Below are positions 6,332 to 9,024 of a DNA stretch of 9,024 bases, piece after piece. The notes under the pieces are model-generated. The model was given only the letters and a program-made list of their open reading frames with translations, had not been told where the DNA came from and made no database searches. A program made the position numbers and the translations under genes. The stretch covers positions 1 to 9,024 of the forward strand of contig MDLB01000044.1 in the NCBI GenBank assembly GCA_001730085.1, given 5' to 3'. The DNA is from PVC group bacterium (ex Bugula neritina AB1) (GTDB lineage: Bacteria; GCA-001730085). The first letter of the stretch is position 1, and every line of letters starts with the position of its first letter.

Positions 6332-9024
6332 CTACGCCATAGTCCTAATTTCTTCGCTTTTAGAAAGGGCGTTTAGACGCTGCATTTGAGACACTTTTTC
6401 TTGATCTATTGACATTGAGAGTTGATTTGATTCTATGATTTTTTCTAAAGATGTCTCTAGATATGTATCTTCTTTAAAAATATCGACGATTTTTTTTGCC
6501 GCTGTGTGCGCTTCTTTAAAAGTAGCCAGAGTGCTATCTAGTTTATCTAAGAAAGCTTCCCTTTTTTTAGTTAAATCTTTAAGTAATTTTTTTAGTGCTT
6601 GCAACAAGTCTTTTTTATATGCTGCCGTAGGTTTTGGAGCATTGATTGCGTCAAGCTCAGCTTTATTAGCAGAGCTATTTCCAGATTCTAAAGATTCTAG
6701 TATTTCTAATGAGTGAGACAAAGTTTCTATGGTTTTATTTGCGTTTAAAATATTTTTATTAAGGGTCGAAGTATCATCAATATTTTGCAGACTTTTTAAA
6801 GCTGTCGCATATTCTTCCGAAGAAGAAAGAGTTTCAGTTTGCTGATTTTCTAAGCTATCTTTCATATCTGAAGCTAAGGGTCTTGATATCCTTTGAAAAT
6901 TCTCCCAATCCGACTTCAAGCTCTCTAGATCAGTTTCTAAGTTCAAAATAGAGATAGAGGCTTTTCTCGTGAAATCAGAAAACGACCTTCTTTTTGCTAG
7001 AGAAAGGGCTTTGGGGGAGATTCTTTTATTTAAAGTATAACTAATGGAATTAAAGTTATTTAATGATTTTTTAAGATAACTTAATGTGTTTTCTATTTCT
7101 ACTGTTTGTCTATCATTTAAGTCTGATTGAGCTTCGGAAAGAAAGTGACCTATAGAGAGTTTACTTTGTGAAAAATCAAGTTTATTTTTATAGATATGTT
7201 TTTTAAAAAAACTTAATAATAGGTTTGAAATCTTTTCTTTTAGGTCTTGTGCTCTTGGAAGGGATGTGTAAAATTCAACTTCTTCTAAAAGACCGAACAT
7301 TTTTTCATAAAAAGATTCACTGGAACGTTTTGTTAATTTATTAACAAAGTCTTGTTGGGATTCACCCAGTAAAGTTATTTCACGAATCAGAGCATCCATA
7401 TCAAGGGCATAGGGTGGTATGACTGTTTCCTTAAACGCTTGTAATGAGGTATAAAGATTTGCTAGATCTGTTCTAAACTCTTTTTCAGAATTATCACTTG
7501 TACCTTTTAAAATGCTTAACGTATATTGATCTAAAGAACTAAAGCTATCTTTATCAGCAAAGGTTGTTTCTCCATTATTTTTGAAAAAATCTTCCATATT
7601 CATGCTTTCTTTCTTGAAGAAAGATGTCATTTTATGAATCAATATGGAGTGAGGCGGCTCTATTAAAGGCCTCATTTCTAGGGAGTCTAGAGATGGAGTT
7701 TTTTGCCGAAGAAGAGATGCTTCGTTTATTGAGCTCACAAGTTTAGCATTAAGAAGAATTTCAGAGAGAGACTCTTCTTCTGTGCTGGAAGTTCTGATAT
7801 CCATTTGAACTTCTTTTTTAGAAGCAGCACGGTCTTTTTCGAACTGTTCAAGTAAAGCTATGATTTTTTCTAATTTAAAGCGATACTTGCTAATTTTCTT
7901 TTGTGCTTTTTTAGAAAGAGAAATTTTGTTCAAATTTTTGAGAGCTGTGACCTCTTTGATAAAATAATCCCTTAGTTGTGAAGGCGTCATTTTTCTATAT
8001 TTGGGGGCATAGAAAGTTAGTGATTCAGTCGTTTTTTGACGTGAAGGTACCGTAATTTTCTTTTGATTTAAACTTGTTTTTAAATCAAAAACTCCTTGTA
8101 AATGCTTGATTTCAAGATGAAGAATCTGTATTTTTTCTAATACTTTTACGAGATTATTTATTTTAACAAGAGCGTTATTTCTATCAACTGGTTGATAATT
8201 TGAAGCAATGCTTGAAAAAGTGGAGATCAGGCTATCTAAAGTAAAATCACTCTCTAAGTGAAAATATCCATCTGGGATAGCTGTTAAGTTATCTTCGCTC
8301 ATAAGTATTAAAACTTCGTTTACAGCATTTTTTAGGTTCGCTTGTAGAGCGATTCTTCTATGTCTTAGTCCAGAGAGTTGTTTACGGAAAGACTCGACAA
8401 GGTTTGAAGGGGCGGGGCTTTTTTCTTCTTCTTTTAAGGCTTCAACAGCACTATTGACGAAATCTCTCCAAGATTCTTCTTTAGAAGCTTCAGTTAACGA
8501 GGATGATTTTAATTTGTTGTCTAGTAATTCGGAGTAAGTCATTGCAGTTGAAGTATCGGAGGCCCTGCGTGAAGATATATCTTCCGACTTTTGGATTAAG
8601 GTTGAGTGAGATTCTTTGCTAGGTTTTCTATTTGAGTCAGTTAGGGCTCTAAGCCTTGATGATAGTTTAGTAAGTAATGAGGTCTGCGCACCTTGAAGAG
8701 CTGCTTCTTTGGTAGCTTTTTCTTCGATAGCTTCTTCTCCGGTAGCTTCTTCTCCGGTAGCTTCTTCTCCGGTAGCTTCTTCTCCGGTAGCTTCTTCTCC
8801 GGTAGCTTCTTCTTCGGTATCTTCTTCTTCGATAGCTTCTTCTCCGGTAGCTTCTTCTCCGGTAGCTTCTTCTCCGGTAGCTTCTTCTTCGGTATCTTCT
8901 TCGGGATTTATTAGGATCTCTCCTAGAGATCTTTCGATATAAGAGGGTTTACTCAAAGAGGTTTCCATGGCTTGGAGTTGTGAGTTCGACTTTTGGAAAG
9001 CAACTAAAAGGGCTTGAGATCTTC
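6332..9024 (-). CDS. Paralogous giant coiled-coil protein, C-terminal 896 residues (5' end beyond window)
   Basis: The reading frame ends at the TAG at 6332-6334 and is open to base 9024. The Met at 8968 (METSLSK) is internal. The 18 codons before it read RSQALLVAFQKSNSQLQA, the same as residues 988-1005 of the 1871-aa neighbour, so the real start is off the right edge and the protein is probably of similar size. The visible part is almost entirely helical and coiled-coil, ends in the same RTMA as its neighbour, and has no recognisable enzymatic motif. Compared with the neighbour it lacks a 12-residue segment near codons for VPSRQ, lacks 34 residues at ILLNAKLVSS, and has gained a run of EEATG pentapeptides. 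All differences keep the frame, which suggests selection on both copies. The function is unknown. Whether it also has the four-helix membrane domain cannot be seen. Confidence 0.9.
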   Translation of the reverse strand, partial: RSQALLVAFQKSNSQLQAMETSLSKPSYIERSLGEILINPEEDTEEEATGEEATGEEATGEEAIEEEDTEEEATGEEATGEEATGEEATGEEATGEEAIEEKATKEAALQGAQTSLLTKLSSRLRALTDSNRKPSKESHSTLIQKSEDISSRRASDTSTAMTYSELLDNKLKSSSLTEASKEESWRDFVNSAVEALKEEEKSPAPSNLVESFRKQLSGLRHRRIALQANLKNAVNEVLILMSEDNLTAIPDGYFHLESDFTLDSLISTFSSIASNYQPVDRNNALVKINNLVKVLEKIQILHLEIKHLQGVFDLKTSLNQKKITVPSRQKTTESLTFYAPKYRKMTPSQLRDYFIKEVTALKNLNKISLSKKAQKKISKYRFKLEKIIALLEQFEKDRAASKKEVQMDIRTSSTEEESLSEILLNAKLVSSINEASLLRQKTPSLDSLEMRPLIEPPHSILIHKMTSFFKKESMNMEDFFKNNGETTFADKDSFSSLDQYTLSILKGTSDNSEKEFRTDLANLYTSLQAFKETVIPPYALDMDALIREITLLGESQQDFVNKLTKRSSESFYEKMFGLLEEVEFYTSLPRAQDLKEKISNLLLSFFKKHIYKNKLDFSQSKLSIGHFLSEAQSDLNDRQTVEIENTLSYLKKSLNNFNSISYTLNKRISPKALSLAKRRSFSDFTRKASISILNLETDLESLKSDWENFQRISRPLASDMKDSLENQQTETLSSSEEYATALKSLQNIDDTSTLNKNILNANKTIETLSHSLEILESLESGNSSANKAELDAINAPKPTAAYKKDLLQALKKLLKDLTKKREAFLDKLDSTLATFKEAHTAAKKIVDIFKEDTYLETSLEKIIESNQLSMSIDQEKVSQMQRLNALSKSEEIRTMA
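8701..8895 (-). repeat. 15-bp minisatellite, 13 units, encoding EEATG-type pentapeptides
   Basis: Thirteen contiguous 15-bp units are present. Eight are the identical plus-strand unit cttcttctccggtag (8731-8805 and 8836-8880). The others are variants encoding EEAIE, EEDTE, EKATK and EAALQ-like pentads. The variants recur in a higher-order pattern, EEDTE-(EEATG)n-EEAIE with n=3 and then n=5, so a block of units was itself duplicated. The neighbouring gene has only NPEEDTKEEALQ at this place, so the array expanded in this copy. Exact units and period 15 make it a candidate for slippage-driven length variation without frame loss. Confidence 0.95.

Noticed and set aside
8701-8895. CRISPR-like array
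   Set aside because: The units are contiguous 15-mers with no spacers and keep a reading frame, so this is a coding minisatellite.
8693-8942. Two plus-strand frames with SFFSG and ASSPV repeats
   Set aside because: They are antisense readings of the 15-bp repeat. Any frame of a 15-bp unit without a stop stays open, and the minus strand carries the conserved paralogous protein.
8966-8968. ATG at 8968 as the start of an 878-residue protein
   Set aside because: The frame stays open upstream to the window edge and the extra codons match the neighbour residue for residue. No ribosome binding site precedes this Met.

Overview
This is an AT-rich window (roughly one third G+C by eye) with standard bacterial stop codons. 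All three genes lie on the minus strand, so the biological order runs from high to low coordinates. The content suggests a host-associated bacterium with expanded families of very large, Ser/Thr/Lys/Glu-rich coiled-coil membrane proteins and insertion-sequence debris. Paired hydrophobic segments followed by long coiled coils recall the inclusion-membrane (Inc) proteins of Chlamydiota and their environmental relatives. That assignment is an inference with low confidence, because no housekeeping gene is present to anchor it.

Layout in the direction of transcription. (1) 9024-6332 is the C-terminal ~896 residues of a giant coiled-coil protein whose start lies beyond the right edge. It carries a 13-unit, 15-bp tandem repeat (EEATG-type pentapeptides). 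(2) After a 34-bp gap with a plausible ribosome binding site comes 6297-682, a complete 1871-residue paralogue. It has a signal-like N-terminus, four hydrophobic helices and a long coiled-coil body. Its C-terminal ~880 residues match gene 1 closely. Its N-terminal and C-terminal halves also resemble each other at an offset of about 760 residues, so the family appears to have grown first by internal duplication and later by tandem gene duplication. (3) 681-514 is a short non-coding stretch. It holds a hairpin with a CCTTTAGG core that resembles the 3' end of a TnpB guide RNA or transposon right end, then a perfect 10-bp inverted repeat, then a small perfect hairpin. (4) 513-1 is the N-terminal 171 residues of a TnpB (IS200/IS605 OrfB) RNA-guided nuclease. 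It is cut by the left edge and is open all the way to it.

The two large genes are probably co-transcribed and are kept in frame despite many insertions and deletions, all multiples of three, which argues that both encode functional proteins. The TnpB gene is a mobile-element gene adjacent to the array. The guide-RNA-end-like structure in front of it, rather than behind it, suggests nested or remnant elements at the edge of the array.
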